A stretch of 64,000 bases of DNA from Petaurus breviceps papuanus (GCA_028583685.1 JAMXIF010000058.1:16988742-17052741); one strand, 5' to 3'; counted from the stretch's first letter, positions 21,160-33,388 are shown. Numbers and translations are program-made. The notes: generated from the sequence alone by a model not told the origin.

Positions 21160-21720
21160 ATAGAGCTTTACAGAAGTAGGGGAACAGAGTGGATTGAAGT
21201 AGTCAGTAAGAGAAGGGTTTAAGGTAGGGATGGGGTAGAGGACTTGAGCTGTTCTTTGGGAGATTGGTAAGTGAGAAAGTAGATCATTTCAGATGAGAGG
21301 AAGAAAATCTAGATGAAGAGACAGGAAGGAGGAAATAACCATAGCATCTTTGTGGAAGGTGAAGGAGACCCAGATGGCTCTGCCTGTCAGACAGGGCATG
21401 TTGGAGACTAGAAGAGAATAAGAATGAATAGGTGGTAGGGGGGACAAGGATTTCTGATCATGGAGGCCCTTGAAAGCCAAGCAAAAGGGATTAGATTTGC
21501 TGCATTATGAAGTGGGGATCCATTTATTCATCACCTCCCTCCCCCCATAAATGGAAGGCTTGATAAAGATGATGTTTAAGGAAGATTAATCTATCAGTGG
21601 TGCCCTTTGAATGAGTGAGAGTCAAGGAACCCTAATAGGTTATCGCAGAAACTTCAATGTGAAACAGAATATGGAGATGGTAATTAATAGGGTCTGGACA
21701 ATAGTTGTGCCACTGTCAAA
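21160..21720 (-). mobile_element. L2-clade LINE body, antisense
   Basis: 'GACAGGAAGGAGGAAATAAC', 'AAGGAGACCCAGATGGCTCT', 'CATGGAGGCCCTTGAAAGCC' and 'GTGGGGATCCATTTATTC' follow the antisense L2 ORF2 order. Diverged. Confidence 0.55.
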
Positions 21721-22494
21721 AGGAAGGTTAGATTGGGATCTATAAAAGGGAAGAATTATTTTTGAGCCTGTGTTTTTTTTTTTAATCTAATGTCACCTCA
21801 TTAAAGCAATTAAAGGTATGTGATACAGATTTAAATAAACTCCTGTTTTGAATAACTTTCTATACAAGGTTGAATAAAACTTTTCTGGGCTAGTGAATTG
21901 GCTCTCCAAAGTCTTTCAGAATTCAGCCTAACAGAGTTTATGTGTCTGTTCATTCTTCCAGCTATCTCCTTAGCTACAGGCCCCTTTATATAGAAATACC
22001 TCATCTGTCCCGAGGAAAGTGGGTTTAGGGCTCACTGTGGGGAAAATGACATAAGTATTATTGGGAGCAGAATGAGTTGGCAGGTGTACAGGACCACAAA
22101 CACACCTGCTTTGCAGTTTTACCTTAGACTTACCCAGCAACTATGCCTTGAAGCATAATCACCTAACTGGATTCTACTCGTGACCAAGGCAATTAATTTC
22201 ATCTTAGTCTATTCCACAAGGGCTGGAGAAGTGTTAGGTATATGCACTATGTAGAAGCTTTTAGAGTCAATAAGGGACCATCATATGTCAACCCCAGGTT
22301 CCAGGCAGGGATACCCCTTCCTCTGATAGACAGGCTAGATTTTAGAACAACTTTTAGTAATTTAAACTTTGTCTTATAACTTAGTAGAACAATGAGTGAA
22401 CTAGCATGTCAGAAATTCTGGGTTCTTATTCTGGTTATGCTAATTACTAATAATCCTAGTAATTAATTACATGTAATCCTGGACTAAACTTGTA

Positions 22495-22688
22495 GACTGT
22501 CAGAACTGGAAGGGATCCTTAGGGTTTATCTAGGCCAACCTCTTTATTTTACTGTTGAGGAAACTGAGGTCTGAAAAGATGAAGCAACTTTGCCAAGGTC
22601 ACACAGCAGCGTAGGTACAGAGCAAGGAGTCAGGCCACAGACATCCTCCTCTTAGCCTGGCGATCTTGCCTTTTTCTCACACTGTCTT
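22495..22688 (-). mobile_element. MIR SINE, antisense
   Basis: 'GGAAACTGAGGTCTGAAAAG', 'TTGCCAAGGTCACACAGCAG' and 'GTCAGGCCACAGACATCC', antisense MIR. Followed at once by a sense MIR 3' half. Confidence 0.85.
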
Positions 22689-22689
22689 C

Positions 22690-22838
22690 CTCATTTAACT
22701 TCTCTGCCTCCTCCGTAAAGTAGAGATAATAATACTTTCTTTGTCATGGAATTGTTTTGTGTGATTCAGGCCAGATACATGTAAAGGTACTTTGAAAAGT
22801 ATAAAGCTCTGTAAATTTGCGTGGTGGTATTATCTGTC
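22690..22838 (+). mobile_element. MIR SINE 3' half
   Basis: 'CTCCGTAAAGTAGAGATAAT', 'CATGGAATTGTTTTGTGTGA' and 'CTTTGAAAAGTATAAAGCTC' follow the sense MIR 3' half. Confidence 0.8.
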
Positions 22839-22839
22839 T

Positions 22840-23575
22840 GTCATCCTCTCTGCGGTCTCGTATAGCCATGTTTAGGTGAGACAAGAGAAGATTCATTGCC
22901 CTGAGTGTGTTTGGAGAGAGAGATACTGCACAACAAGCCAGTGCCCCACTATCCTGACCCCATCTGCATTTTTAAGACAACCTCTTTAACATTGTAGATG
23001 TACAGCTGAGAGGCAGATGATGAAGGACTCACATGTTGGGTCAAGCTGATTATCGCCCAAGGATGGAGCCCATGCCATCTCTTTCTCAACAGTACTGTGT
23101 TCTCTATGCTAATTTTGTGAGAGGATGGGGTGATAGGAAACGATTTTCCTCCTCATGGCTGGGAGCAAGACATCATTCACTAACATCCCCTTGTTGGTGC
23201 TTTGCTTGTAGTTAAGTATGTTACGCATTGGTCTTCAGGAATAATCAAAAGGCTTATCTGCTGCATACCAATGCAACTAATAAGGGACATGGTTTTTTTG
23301 GGAAAACATTGTCTGCTATTTCTAGCCTGTACTGAAGTTATGTACATAAGGAAAGGAGTTAATTGGAACTTGAAAGAATGAATCTCCCAGTAAATGCTGA
23401 TGCTGTCACATGGAGAGGAAATGAAGGATGTATCTGCCTCAGGATGTGTTACCATCAGACCCCAACACCAGCAATAGAAGGAATGACCTTGATTTGTGCT
23501 AAAATTAAGTCCTGTAGTTAGCAAGTTAGCAGGTTTCGTGCATGTTCAATGTCACACTGCTCTCCCATTTTTCAT
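22840..23575. other. Unassigned intron sequence
   Basis: No repeat family recognised. A 114-codon antisense ORF (23180-23524) shows no domain and no splice context; treated as chance. Confidence 0.4.
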
Positions 23576-23579
23576 TTGT

Positions 23580-23990
23580 ATCATATGTCTTCCTATATTC
23601 TAAATCTCAAATTCTATCAAATCCCTGCTTTTGGACCCTCTGGGTTAAAATCATAAGGATGGCACCACTAACACCAGCCTTATGAAATATCAGTCCTTCA
23701 GTACATGGCTTAAATATCACCCATTCATATCACATTCCTTGATTTTCCCTCTCCTCCTTCCCAGCTAAAAATTAAGTTTCCTCTTCTTCTCGCTGTGCTT
23801 TGTGACCTCATTTTTTCTTTCTATCATATTTATTTGGGTAGCTATCTTATTCTCTCCCTCACCTCATCCATTATATTGTCAGCTTCTTGAGGTCAGGAGC
23901 CAAAATTTATTTTTTTTTTTAGGTTACCCAACACTCAGAAACTTCAGTACCTTGTACATAGTAGGTCTGTAATGTTTTTAGTGAAGCAGC
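23580..23990 (+). mobile_element. L2 LINE 3' end
   Basis: 'CATGGCTTAAATATCACCCA', 'TTCCTTGATTTTCCCTCTCC', 'GTCAGCTTCTTGAGGTCAGG' and 'CCTTGTACATAGTAGGTCTG' follow the L2 3' part in sense; a T-run interrupts it near 23911-23920. Confidence 0.75.
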
Positions 23991-24059
23991 TTGAATAAGA
24001 AAATGTCCTCAAGATTTGGTGGTCACAAGCAGCTTCCATAGTATGGGAGAAATGGCAAT

Positions 24060-24720
24060 GTGACACAAAGGGAAAGAGAAACACCCATTCACATTTTTAT
24101 GAGCCTGAATCTTGCTAATATGTTTTTTGTGTCTAGTGTGGCATTGGGACTTTCTAATAAAATCACAATTTTAGCAATGAAATAAATCTACATTCAGGGA
24201 TCTGCTGTTGAAAAGGATGCTTCCTGACCAGCTGTTTGCACTGGTGTTCATTAATATTTCACTGAGTATTAGAAAGACTCAAAATTACTAGACATGATTT
24301 TTTTTCAGCCTAAACAAAAGCAGTCTTGTTTCTTAGTGCTCTACAGACCTGCTTTGTGGTCCTTCTTGGATTTCATTAAGGAAAATGACTGTTAGTTGGG
24401 TGCATCAACAGAACAATAGACCCCTATGGGAATTGGAATAATTCAGGGCTCTGCTGTTGAATAATCCTCTAGTTAAACCAGATTTAATCTCATTAGCTGG
24501 GTAATTGTGCTGTTAAGTGAAGTGACCAACAAAGCTAAGGGGAAACCAGCATTGTCTAATTATTGTTTCATTTTCTGTCATTGGAGGATGTGTCTGGACT
24601 CCTGGGTGCAAAGCTTGTTTCTCTGTTTTGAATGAGCTTTGACAAGGGCCATGTCAATTCCAACTCTAAGGAATGTGGGGTGCCATGGTGCTACAGCAAC
24701 GTCCTCAGGGAAGTTTCTGT
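24060..24720. promoter_or_regulatory. Candidate conserved non-coding element
   Basis: Repeat-free block of about 650 bp with many A/T-rich homeodomain-like words (GCTAATATG, TCATTAATATTTC, GATTTAATCTCATTAGC, GGGTAATTGTGC, CTAATTATTG) and a forkhead-like tract CATTTTCTGTCATTGG. The base texture and lack of decayed repeats suggest constraint; this is inference. Confidence 0.4.
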
Positions 24721-24849
24721 AGAAACGCTTCACTCATCACCCAAAGGACCCTCTGACAGATAATAGGATTGTAGAATGTTAGTGCTTGAAGGGGCGTTCA
24801 AGATCTTCTGGTTCAGTGATCTTTTTGGAGACCTTTCTGATCTTTGGAG

Positions 24850-25030
24850 ACCTTTCTGACTCTTCTTCCTGAGTTCAAATCTGACCTCAGACATTTACTA
24901 GCTGTGTGACCTAGGCAAGTCAATTAACCCTGTTTTCCTAAAGCAAATGACAAACCACTCCAGTATTTTTGCCAGCCAAAGCCCAAATGGGGTCATGAAG
25001 AGTCAGACACAACTGAACAATTAAAATGTG
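24850..25030 (+). mobile_element. Mar-1-type CORE-SINE, 5'-truncated
   Basis: 'CTGAGTTCAAATCTGACCTC', 'AGCTGTGTGACCTAGGCAAG', then the RTE-like tail 'ACAAACCACTCCAGTATTTT' and 'GGGGTCATGAAGAGTCAGAC'. A 17-bp near-duplication (TTTGGAGACCTTTCTGA at about 24824 and 24844) precedes it. Confidence 0.85.
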
Positions 25031-25074
25031 TGCTCCTTGAGCATAGAGACTGCCTTGAGTTTCTATATTGAACA

Positions 25075-25325
25075 TCTAGTTGGTACAGTGGGACACTGGG
25101 CTTGGAGCCAGGAAGATCTGAGTTCAAATTCGCCCTCAGATTCTTAACTAGGTGTGTGGACCCTGGGCAAGTCACTTAACCCCTTTTTGTGTCAGTTTCT
25201 TATATACAAAATGGGGACATACTAGAGGAGGAAGTGGCAAGCCACTCTTAATTTCTTTGCCAAGAAGACTCCATGGATGAGGCCATGAGGCCACATAGAA
25301 ATGAACAAGACTGAAGAAGAAGGGC
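25075..25325 (+). mobile_element. Mar-1-type CORE-SINE, diverged
   Basis: 'TGGTACAGTGGGACACTGGG', 'GATCTGAGTTCAAATTCGCC', 'ACCCTGGGCAAGTCACTTAA', tail 'GCAAGCCACTCTTAATTTCT' and 'GCCAAGAAGACTCCATGG'. About 45 bp from the previous Mar-1 copy, same orientation. Confidence 0.85.
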
Positions 25326-25339
25326 TTAATAAGTGCTTG

Positions 25340-25485
25340 TTGATTGATTAATTTTAAAAATGAGGAAACTGAGGTACAGAGAGATTAAGTAACTTTGCAA
25401 AGAATACACAACTTGCTGAGGATAGTTCAGATGTAGGAAATGGGCCTTCTGAACCCCAGTCTCATGTTCTTCCTCTCTTCTAGCA
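25340..25485 (-). mobile_element. MIR SINE, antisense
   Basis: 'AAATGAGGAAACTGAGGTAC', 'GAGAGATTAAGTAACTTTGC' and 'CTTCTGAACCCCAGTCTCAT', antisense MIR. Confidence 0.8.
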
Positions 25486-25489
25486 GCTT

Positions 25490-26285
25490 TGCAAAATGAA
25501 ACTTCGTTCCCATCCTTACATAGGTACATATTTCCCATTTTCTGACTTTGCCAGGATTTTGCCACTGCTCAGTAAGCAATAGCTTAAGACTGATTTTCAA
25601 AAACTATATAAGTCCTGTTCAGGGTTATTTTTGAAGTTAGGCTTCTGTCCTGTTTATATAGGAATGCTCTCAGACTCACGGTTTGTTTCCCTGCATATTA
25701 CAATATGGAATTGCGCTACACCTCACATCCGGCTAATATTTCCAAATGCTTCCCCCAACATTATTTCATGTTGTGATTATGTAGGGATGATAGAATGCTT
25801 CAGATCATGGGTATCACAGAATCAAATGCATTATGTGGGATATATTTTGTATGGGATTAAAATATATGAAAACAACTACTGCAAATAATTAGTCAGACTC
25901 CCTTATTAATTACTGTGAGAAGAGCAACACCAATAAAATACATAATTGTAATAACAAAAGAAATTGAAATAACAAAAAAAAATTCTCTTACCTTCAGGGA
26001 ATTTACTATCTAGTCTGGGAGAAAACAATATAGGAAGGGATTTTAGCACACTTAAATAGCAGCATATCATTTCCTCAGTGATATGCGATCTCATCAATTT
26101 AAGTGCTACCTACAGTTGTACAGATGGCCACCCATCCACACTTTCTCATTCTAAGCAGTTCTTGTTCATGGTCTCCCATAAATAACTTTCTTCTAGATCT
26201 CTTAATAATACTTTGACATCAGTGTAGCATCACCAAGACACTTAAACCTAACTGTCTCAATAGAGCCATAGAACTTCCTTTTTGT
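25490..26285. other. Unassigned AT-rich intron
   Basis: No repeat family recognised; no coding signal. Confidence 0.4.
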
Positions 26286-26289
26286 TGTC

Positions 26290-26730
26290 CTTTATGCCAC
26301 TTCATCAATGGCAATAAATAGTCCATAAACATTTATCAGGTTTCTTCAATAGGCTAGGCACTATGCTAAGTATGAGAGTTATAAAGAAAACCAAAAAGTA
26401 ATCTTTGCTCACATCTAATGGAAGGGACCACATAGAAATAACGGCACAAGCTATGTTCAAGATAAATTGGAAATCATCAGAAAAAGGAAGGCATTAGAAT
26501 TAAGAGGGATCTGGAAAGGCTTCCTGTAGAAGGTGGAATTTTAGACTTAAAGAAAAATCAAGCAAGACTGGAGGCAGAGATGAAGAAGAACATCATTCCA
26601 TGCAGGGAGGACAGCCAGTGAAAATGCCTGGAGTTGGCAAATGGAGTGAGTGTCTTGTTCATGGAACATCATGGCCTTCTTAAGGAATTTAACCACAAAA
26701 GGCAGAAGATGTGGGACAGTGGTGGGGTTA
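26290..26730 (-). mobile_element. L2-clade LINE, 3' end and ORF2 end, antisense
   Basis: 'AAACATTTATCAGGTTTCTT', 'GGCTAGGCACTATGCTAAGT', 'TGGAAAGGCTTCCTGTAGAA', 'GGACAGCCAGTGAAAATGCC' and 'GTGTCTTGTTCATGGAACAT', a continuous antisense L2 3' region. Confidence 0.85.
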
Positions 26731-26734
26731 TTTA

Positions 26735-28200
26735 GGTCAAATATCTATCCTTTCCCCTTGGATCACCTATGATAACGATTCTTTGGAGATTGTAGTATTC
26801 CATGATTCTCAGTCCCACAGTATCACTGGGAGAATATTGGTATTTTAAAAATGGATGTTGTTTCAGGGAGAAACTTGATTACATGGTTTATTTCTTCTAT
26901 CCATTTAACAGCCAAGTAAAAATCCCAGTCCTTACAACTAGCCTGCTAGTAATACAAAGTTGACTGCGGGTGAGATAGTCACCTTCTGCTTTGGATCCTG
27001 TTTCACTTCAACCAGTTAATTCACATAGCATTCCATTGGCATGTATGCTTCCAGTCATAGGTTGTCATGAAATATGGAAGTGTAATTTAATATAGAACAG
27101 GAATGCTTACATGCAAAAGGAATGAAGAACAAATTAATTGGGTGAAGTTAAATAGCCTTAAAGGTTGATCCTCTAGCCCATGGGCAGTTTGCTTCTGAGC
27201 AGGCCAGCCATTTGTAATGTCTGGGATTTTACTAGGCCCTTTTACAGGTAGAATAAGTTTTATCAAAGTGACCTGGCTGTGTTGGACAGGCCAGAAATTT
27301 CTTCTTACACATGAGAGTAATTTTCATAAAATTGTATTTTTAAAATTAGAATGTACAGCACATGGTAAAGATTATAAAGAATTTAAATATTTCTTAATTT
27401 TTTCCATTGCTTTAAAAACAGGAAACATTTTTTATGCAAAAGCAATGCATAGGTGGATATATATAGAATTGTTATGATATATACTTTTCTGATTTGGCTT
27501 TTCCTCTATTTTGTCCATGTTCAGCTGCAATTCCTAGCAGCAATCAACCCAAGAATATAACTCAGCGAACACATATTAACCTTCGTTCAGTCATTTCCTT
27601 TTGGACAGCTGGTTTATCTTTCATATGGTTTAGGTATTTGTCATCAGCACATTCCAGAGAGAAATATCAGTTCTGCAGGAACTGATAATATTGTAATCAA
27701 AATTATTCCATAGGGTCTAGTTTTTCTTTAGACATACTGTGTATTCCATCATTTTAATGTCTGTAAGATTGATGGATAGTCGACTGCAAATAATCTCTGG
27801 CACATCAGCTAGAATAGAGATTTTTCTTATTATTTTTACTGTGTTTATTATTCTGTATACAAATTTAATAATCCCTACTCTTTGGCAACTCAGGCTCTTG
27901 AGTAGAATTTTTACTCAGGATAGGCCACAAGTAGGAACTTGAATGAAATAAAATGTATAATGGTGGGAATTATAAGATCTTTAATCCCTATCTAATCAGG
28001 AGCTATTTATGACAGCAGACATAAGGAAGAAAATGTCTGTCTGATGTCTGACCTCTAGAACAAACCATCAGAGTTCTGGACAATTGTAAGCTAAGTTTCT
28101 ATTAAAGTGAAGATTTTTTGTGTTCAGCTACTCACCCCAACACATTTTGTAGATGATGGAAGAGGCCTAACTATAAGGTGTCAGAAGATGGACCCTTGGA
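26735..28200. other. Unassigned AT-rich intron
   Basis: No repeat family named with confidence. 27100-27480 is notably A/T-rich and repeat-poor. Short ORFs (up to 86 codons, 27217-27477) have no domains. Confidence 0.4.
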
Positions 28201-28204
28201 AAGT

Positions 28205-28335
28205 GGGTAACTTCAATAAATCAGAAAGTATTTATTCAACGTATTCTATGTTTCAAGTATATGCTAGGCACAGAGGATGCAAATACAAAATTGAGAGTCC
28301 CTCCCCTCAAGGAACTTTTATCCCAGTAGACTTCC
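28205..28335 (-). mobile_element. L2 LINE 3' end, antisense
   Basis: 'AGTATTTATTCAACGTATTC', 'TATGCTAGGCACAGAGGATG' and 'CCCTCAAGGAACTTTTATCC', antisense L2 tail. Confidence 0.75.
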
Positions 28336-28339
28336 CCTA

Positions 28340-29635
28340 GTCATCAGAATTAAAGAGAGGCTTGAATGGTTAAAATAAAGTAACTTGGTGAATGGCATCA
28401 GAGAACTTTGAAGTATATTCATGACTCTAGGAGGCAGCATGGAGATGTGGGACCAAAAGGAAGAACCGTGTAGGTACAAGGAGGTCAGTGCAACTTCAGC
28501 AAAGAAAATGTGTCTATTATTCAAGAACTACCCTAGCTAAATTTTTGTGAGGCTCATCACCAGATAACTGACCACAAACATGGATTTTTACTGATGCAAC
28601 TCATAGAGGAGTTGAAGTCTACACCAATGATGTCATAGTTCTTTTGGCCTACTGAGATATATCTTATCTCTCTCTCACTATATGGACAAAATTCATGCTT
28701 TGAAAATACTGCTCAGAAAAAAATCCCATATCCAAAAAACATTTTAGTGGAAAAATTAAATGGCAAAAATATCTTTCAAAAAAAAAATCACCCGAATATT
28801 ACTCAAATAGAAAATCCATACCTGAATTGTTCCTTTGTTAATAACATTTACCAAAAATAAAGAGAAAAACAAATTATGTTGAGGTAGGGAAGATAAGACA
28901 GTTTGGAGAATTCATTGTGCTTCTGAGGGAGGAGAACTTGAAAGTGATGGTGACAGCCAGGGCAATGGAGAGAGACTGTTTCACCGCCTTCGGCCTATTA
29001 ACCACTATCGGACCTTCAGTGTCTTAATCTGATTCTGAAGTGATTTGGATGATTTTGGAGAACATCTTGCCATTCTTTAGGGGTACCTGGGACTTGAGTG
29101 AGAACTGAAGAAGCTTTCTGTGACCATGGAGATATGAAAAAAGGCCCAGCTCTTGAAAACTTTCGAAGTTGTTTGCCCTCCCAATGCTGTTATTGTATGA
29201 ACTGTCCTTGTGCTCACTTGTCATACAGTTTTTTCTTTTTCTTTTATTCTTCAGTAGGGGGAAAGTAGAAGAGAAAATGCGCATTAATTTAAAAATGGAC
29301 ATAAAATAAAAGTTTGGTGGTGGTGGTGGTATATTTTTTTTAAAGAAACCCTTCAGACCATCCATGGCTGTCCTTAAATTTCACCACTTGTCATCTGATT
29401 TCACTATTCCACTGAGTGTATGTCTCTCGTGCCTGAGTAGAAAGGCATTTGTCCATCATAGCAATAACAGCCACAACGATAACAAAAGAATAATAATAGT
29501 TAACCCAATGGATGGCAGAGTTAGGACCCAAAAAGATTTTGGCAAGCTGGAAAATTGGGCAGAACTAAAAAGATCAAGGCATTTATCGATGCTTAATGTG
29601 AAGTCTTATACGAACTAAAAAGATAACTGCATAAT
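28340..29635. other. Unassigned intron sequence
   Basis: No repeat or exon recognised. Contains a (GGT)n run near 29318-29332. A 113-codon antisense ORF (29024-29365) begins near this run and lacks any recognisable domain. Confidence 0.4.
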
Positions 29636-29639
29636 GGAT

Positions 29640-29765
29640 AGAGATGGATTGGAGTTAAGAAACCTGAACTGGTGAGTTCTGCCTATGATGCTTCTTGGTT
29701 GTATGGCCTTGAACAAGTCATCGGGCCTCTTCCCTAACTTCATGAAATTCTAAGAATATAAATTG
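29640..29765 (+). mobile_element. MIR SINE fragment
   Basis: 'GGAGTTAAGAAACCTGAACT', 'TTGGTTGTATGGCCTTGAAC' and 'AAGTCATCGGGCCTCTTCCC' fit sense MIR head and CORE. Confidence 0.65.
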
Positions 29766-29905
29766 CAGAACACTTGCTAAGCTGCATTGGTAAAGAGAGT
29801 TCTCTCTCCATTAATGAAATCACAGGTCTGGACACACACAAAAAAGACTTTTTTTGGACCCATGTTTTCAAGCCTTTCTTTTAATTTTTTAAAAAACGTT
29901 TTACT

Positions 29906-30059
29906 GGGGCAGCTAGGTGGTGCAGTAAATAGAGTACTGGCCCTGGAGTCAGGAGGACCTGAGTTCAAATATGACCTCAGACACTTAACACTAGCTGTGT
30001 GACTTTGGCAAAGTCACTTAACCCCAATTGCCCTGCCTTACCCCCTCCAAAAAAAAAAA
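29906..30059 (+). mobile_element. Short tRNA-headed SINE
   Basis: Head 'GGGGCAGCTAGGTGGTGCAG', box B region 'GACCTGAGTTCAAATATGAC', body 'GCTGTGTGACTTTGGCAAAG' and 'ACTTAACCCCAATTGCCCTG', ending in a 12-base A-tail. No clean target-site duplication is visible. Confidence 0.9.
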
Positions 30060-30184
30060 GGCAAAAAGCAAAATAAACATTTTGTTTTTACTAAAAACAG
30101 CATCGAACTTGACTATGCCAGAGCTTGTGCTTCTCAAACATAGCCATTGATAACCCTGAGTCACCTATAGACTACACTGAAGCT

Positions 30185-30735
30185 AGTCAGTCAGTAAGCA
30201 ATTATTAAGCACCTACTATGTGCCAGGCTAGGTATACAAATAAAGGTAAAAGACAGTGCCTGCCTTCAAGGAACTCATTATCTGTTGGGGGGAGACAATA
30301 AGCAAACAAATACATAAAAGCAAGTTGTACATATGGGATAAATAGAAAATTATTAAGAGTAAGAAAGAACAGGAAAAACTTCCTGTAGAAGGTAGGATTT
30401 TAGTTGGGATTTGAAGGAATACAGAGAAGCCTGAAGACAGAGATAAGGAGAGAGATCATGCTGGGCCAGGGTCTTATTCATGGAACAGCAAGGAGTCTAT
30501 GGATTGAAGCATACAAGGTGTAGAAAGACTAGAAAGGTAGTGAGGGGCTTTAAGAGTCAGAGGATTTTTCATTTGATCCTGGAGGTGATAAGGGACCCAC
30601 TAGATTTAATTGAGCATTGGGGGGTGACATTGTCAGACCTGCAGCATTAGACTGATGTCAGTAGACATTACCATGAGACACTGGAAAATGCTTTGATAAA
30701 AATCTAAGTAGAGGAGAGTTCCCCAAAGTACCAGT
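30185..30735 (-). mobile_element. L2-clade LINE, 3' end and ORF2 end, antisense
   Basis: 'AGTAAGCAATTATTAAGCAC', 'TACTATGTGCCAGGCTAGGT', 'TGCCTGCCTTCAAGGAACTC', 'AACTTCCTGTAGAAGGTAGG', 'TCTTATTCATGGAACAGCAA' and 'GGGGTGACATTGTCAGACC', a well ordered antisense L2 copy of about 550 bp. Confidence 0.88.
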
Positions 30736-30739
30736 CTAC

Positions 30740-31785
30740 AAACTGTCAAAAAAAAAAAAAAAGAAAATGAGCTTAGTCTAGCATGACGTGCTCTTAATGA
30801 AGGCATGCTGACTTTTTGTGATTGCCAGTTTCTTTTTCCTCTGCTATTAAAATCTTTTTCTATATTTTGAAATATATATTAGATCAATTATGAGAATCAT
30901 ATAAAGATTTTTTAAAGCATCAAATTGGCATTTGACAGTACTGCATTGGTAAGAGAATTCTCCACATTAATCACATCACATTGCTGATTTTGCCAGTTAT
31001 CAAAATCACACTCACTCACTGCTCTACACTTTTCAAACTCAGCTTTTTATTTCTTTTTTTTTTTAAACTGGGATACTTACCCTTCCCCAGGTCTAAGACA
31101 ACTCTCTCTTTCCCCACAGCTTTTGAGAGATCACTCAATACATCTGAGCATTCTTTCATTATCTCAAGATACAGTTTTTTTAGGGTCTGATAACTTCACT
31201 TCATCAAGGGCATCTGTATAGGTTCTTATTATCCATTTTATGTTTGTACTGTAAGGAGAGAATACAAATGACTTTCTGCTGGGAAAACAAAGCAAAGTTA
31301 GAGCTACAGTTCTGCCTTCTTTCTGTTAGTCTTTATTATTATTATTTCATCCATCTCATTGAGTGATCCTGTCCTTTTTTGGTTCTCAGATATTGGATTT
31401 TTGCAATGTTATAGAACTGTTAGATTTCAAGGAATATAACTTGTATCCTATATATAAATTTGTATACTGTGTCTCTCGAACAACAAACTCTTCATCACAT
31501 AGTTCTTCTATATTTATATTTTCTTCATAACTTGAACCATTGGGATGATCTACTTCCTCTTGATTACCTCCTCTCCTGTCTAACCCTGACTATTCCACTG
31601 AGATGGAAAGGTACACTTTTGAATCTTAATCAATATAAATGAACAGATCTACACTTTTTTTTTCTGTTTACCCATCTCATTAAAATAAATGTTAAGTAAA
31701 CAATAAATCACTAACTATAGGAATGAGTGAAGCTCAGGAATAAAACTCTAATGTTGATTCCCCCACTCCAAAAAAAAATTCTACT
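30740..31785. other. Unassigned AT-rich intron
   Basis: No repeat family recognised beyond an A-run near 30750-30763. Confidence 0.4.
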
Positions 31786-31789
31786 CATT

Positions 31790-31885
31790 CCCAACCAATC
31801 AACAAGTATTTCCTAAACAAATGCTGTATACCACACACTGTGCTAGGCATTGGGTATACAAAACAGTAATTAAACAGTATTTACT
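31790..31885 (-). mobile_element. L2 LINE 3' end, antisense
   Basis: 'AATCAACAAGTATTTCCTAA' and 'CACTGTGCTAGGCATTGGGT', antisense L2 tail. Confidence 0.75.
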
Positions 31886-31909
31886 TGGGAAAAACTTGTT
31901 TTCTTTTTC

Positions 31910-33215
31910 CTTCTCTTTTTATTCTGAACTTAATGCCTAATAAAATAGACCTTTATACATAGTATAACAAAAAAATTATTCATGAAAATAGTTTATTATG
32001 TACAATTTACTTTTCTTTAAATTATATGTTTAATTTGGAACTTTCAAAGCTTTCTTGTTTTGTAGTACTTGTTTCTGGCCTTCCTTCTGTTTGAATTTAT
32101 TTTAAAAATCCCTCAGTGGCCTCCTTTTCCTTCTTTTCTTTTGCTACCCCATTCCCTCTTCCCCATTTCCCCAGTGGAGAAATTTAAAAGGGAAGAAAAG
32201 CCCTTGTAACCAATAGTTAAATAAGCAAATCTCCACACTGGCTATGTTCAGAAGTGTTGTCTCAGTCTGCATGTATTTACCTCTCTATCAAGAAATGGGG
32301 TGCATATTTCATGATCAGTCCTCTAGAATCATAGTTGGCCATTTCATTGATTGGAGTTCTCAAGTCTTTCAGAATTGTTTCTCTTTATAATGTTATTATT
32401 GTATACATTGCTCTCCTATTTCTAGTCACTCTCCTTTACATCATTTTTTACAGATAATAATTTTCATTTATATTCATATACCGTAATATGTTTAACCATT
32501 CTCCAATAGATGGGTGCCCTCTTCATTTCCAGTTCTTTGCTACCACAAAAAAGAGCTACTACAAAATTTTTTGTTTTTTCAAGTCCTTTTCATGTTTCTT
32601 TGATCTTCTTGGGGTATTTGCCAAGTTGTAGAATCTCTTGGTCAAAGGGTATGCACAGTTTAGTGACTTTTGGGGCATATCTCCAAGTTGCTTTTCAGAG
32701 TAGCTGAACTACTTCAGCCAGTAGTATGCTTATTTCGCCTAAGCCCTTCTAACAGTTGTCATTATCTTTTTTTTGTCATCTTTGCCAATTGATAAGCACA
32801 AAGTACAACCTCAGACCTGCTTTAATTTTTCTTTTTCTGCTAATAATTTGAATCATTGTTCCTTATGTTTCTTAATAGTTTGGATTTCATGCTTGCAAAA
32901 CTGTTTTTATCCTTTGACCACCTATTTATTAGGTAATGACTCATTTTTATTAATTTCATTCAACTCCTTATATCTTGGATATGAGGTTTTTATCAGAGAA
33001 ACTTGTATTTTTTTCTTTTTCCCTTCTATATTTAAGTTTGTACAAAAACATTTTTATTTTATGTAATCAAAATTATCCATTTTTATCTTCTGTGATCCTT
33101 TTTGTCCCTTGTTTGCCCTCAAATTCTTCCCATTTACAGAGATCCAAAAGGTGATTTTGTGGAGCCTACATTCTAATGTAATGTGTTTATCATGACATAT
33201 TTTGTGTTGCAGTTC
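31910..33215 (-). mobile_element. L1-lineage LINE, ORF2 end and 3' UTR, antisense
   Basis: About 1.3 kb. Phrases in plus-strand order: 'ATTCATATACCGTAATATGT', 'CTTTGCTACCACAAAAAAGA', 'CTTGGTCAAAGGGTATGCAC', 'CTTTTCAGAGTAGCTGAACT', 'TATCCTTTGACCACCTATTT', 'GAGGTTTTTATCAGAGAAAC' and 'TTTATTTTATGTAATCAAAA'. This is the reverse complement of the ORF2 C-terminus and 3' UTR of marsupial L1/HAL1. No intact ORF. Confidence 0.85.
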
Positions 33216-33388
33216 CCTTTCTTTGTGGCTTATTCCCCATACTAGTTTATGAGCTCTCATATAAACTACAGGAGAGCTGTGACTATATCTTACCTAAACT
33301 TATTTCCCCAGTACCTTCCACACACTAGATTCTTAGAACACAGATACTGAATGAATGAATGGAATGAATGAATGAATGGAATGAATGT
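33205..33388 (+). mobile_element. L2 LINE 3' end with (GAAT)n tail
   Basis: 'CTACAGGAGAGCTGTGACTA', 'CCCCAGTACCTTCCACACAC' and 'ACAGATACTGAATGAATGAA' follow the L2 3' terminus. The L2 tail repeat has expanded into GAATGAATG(G) units at about 33349-33387. Confidence 0.7.
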
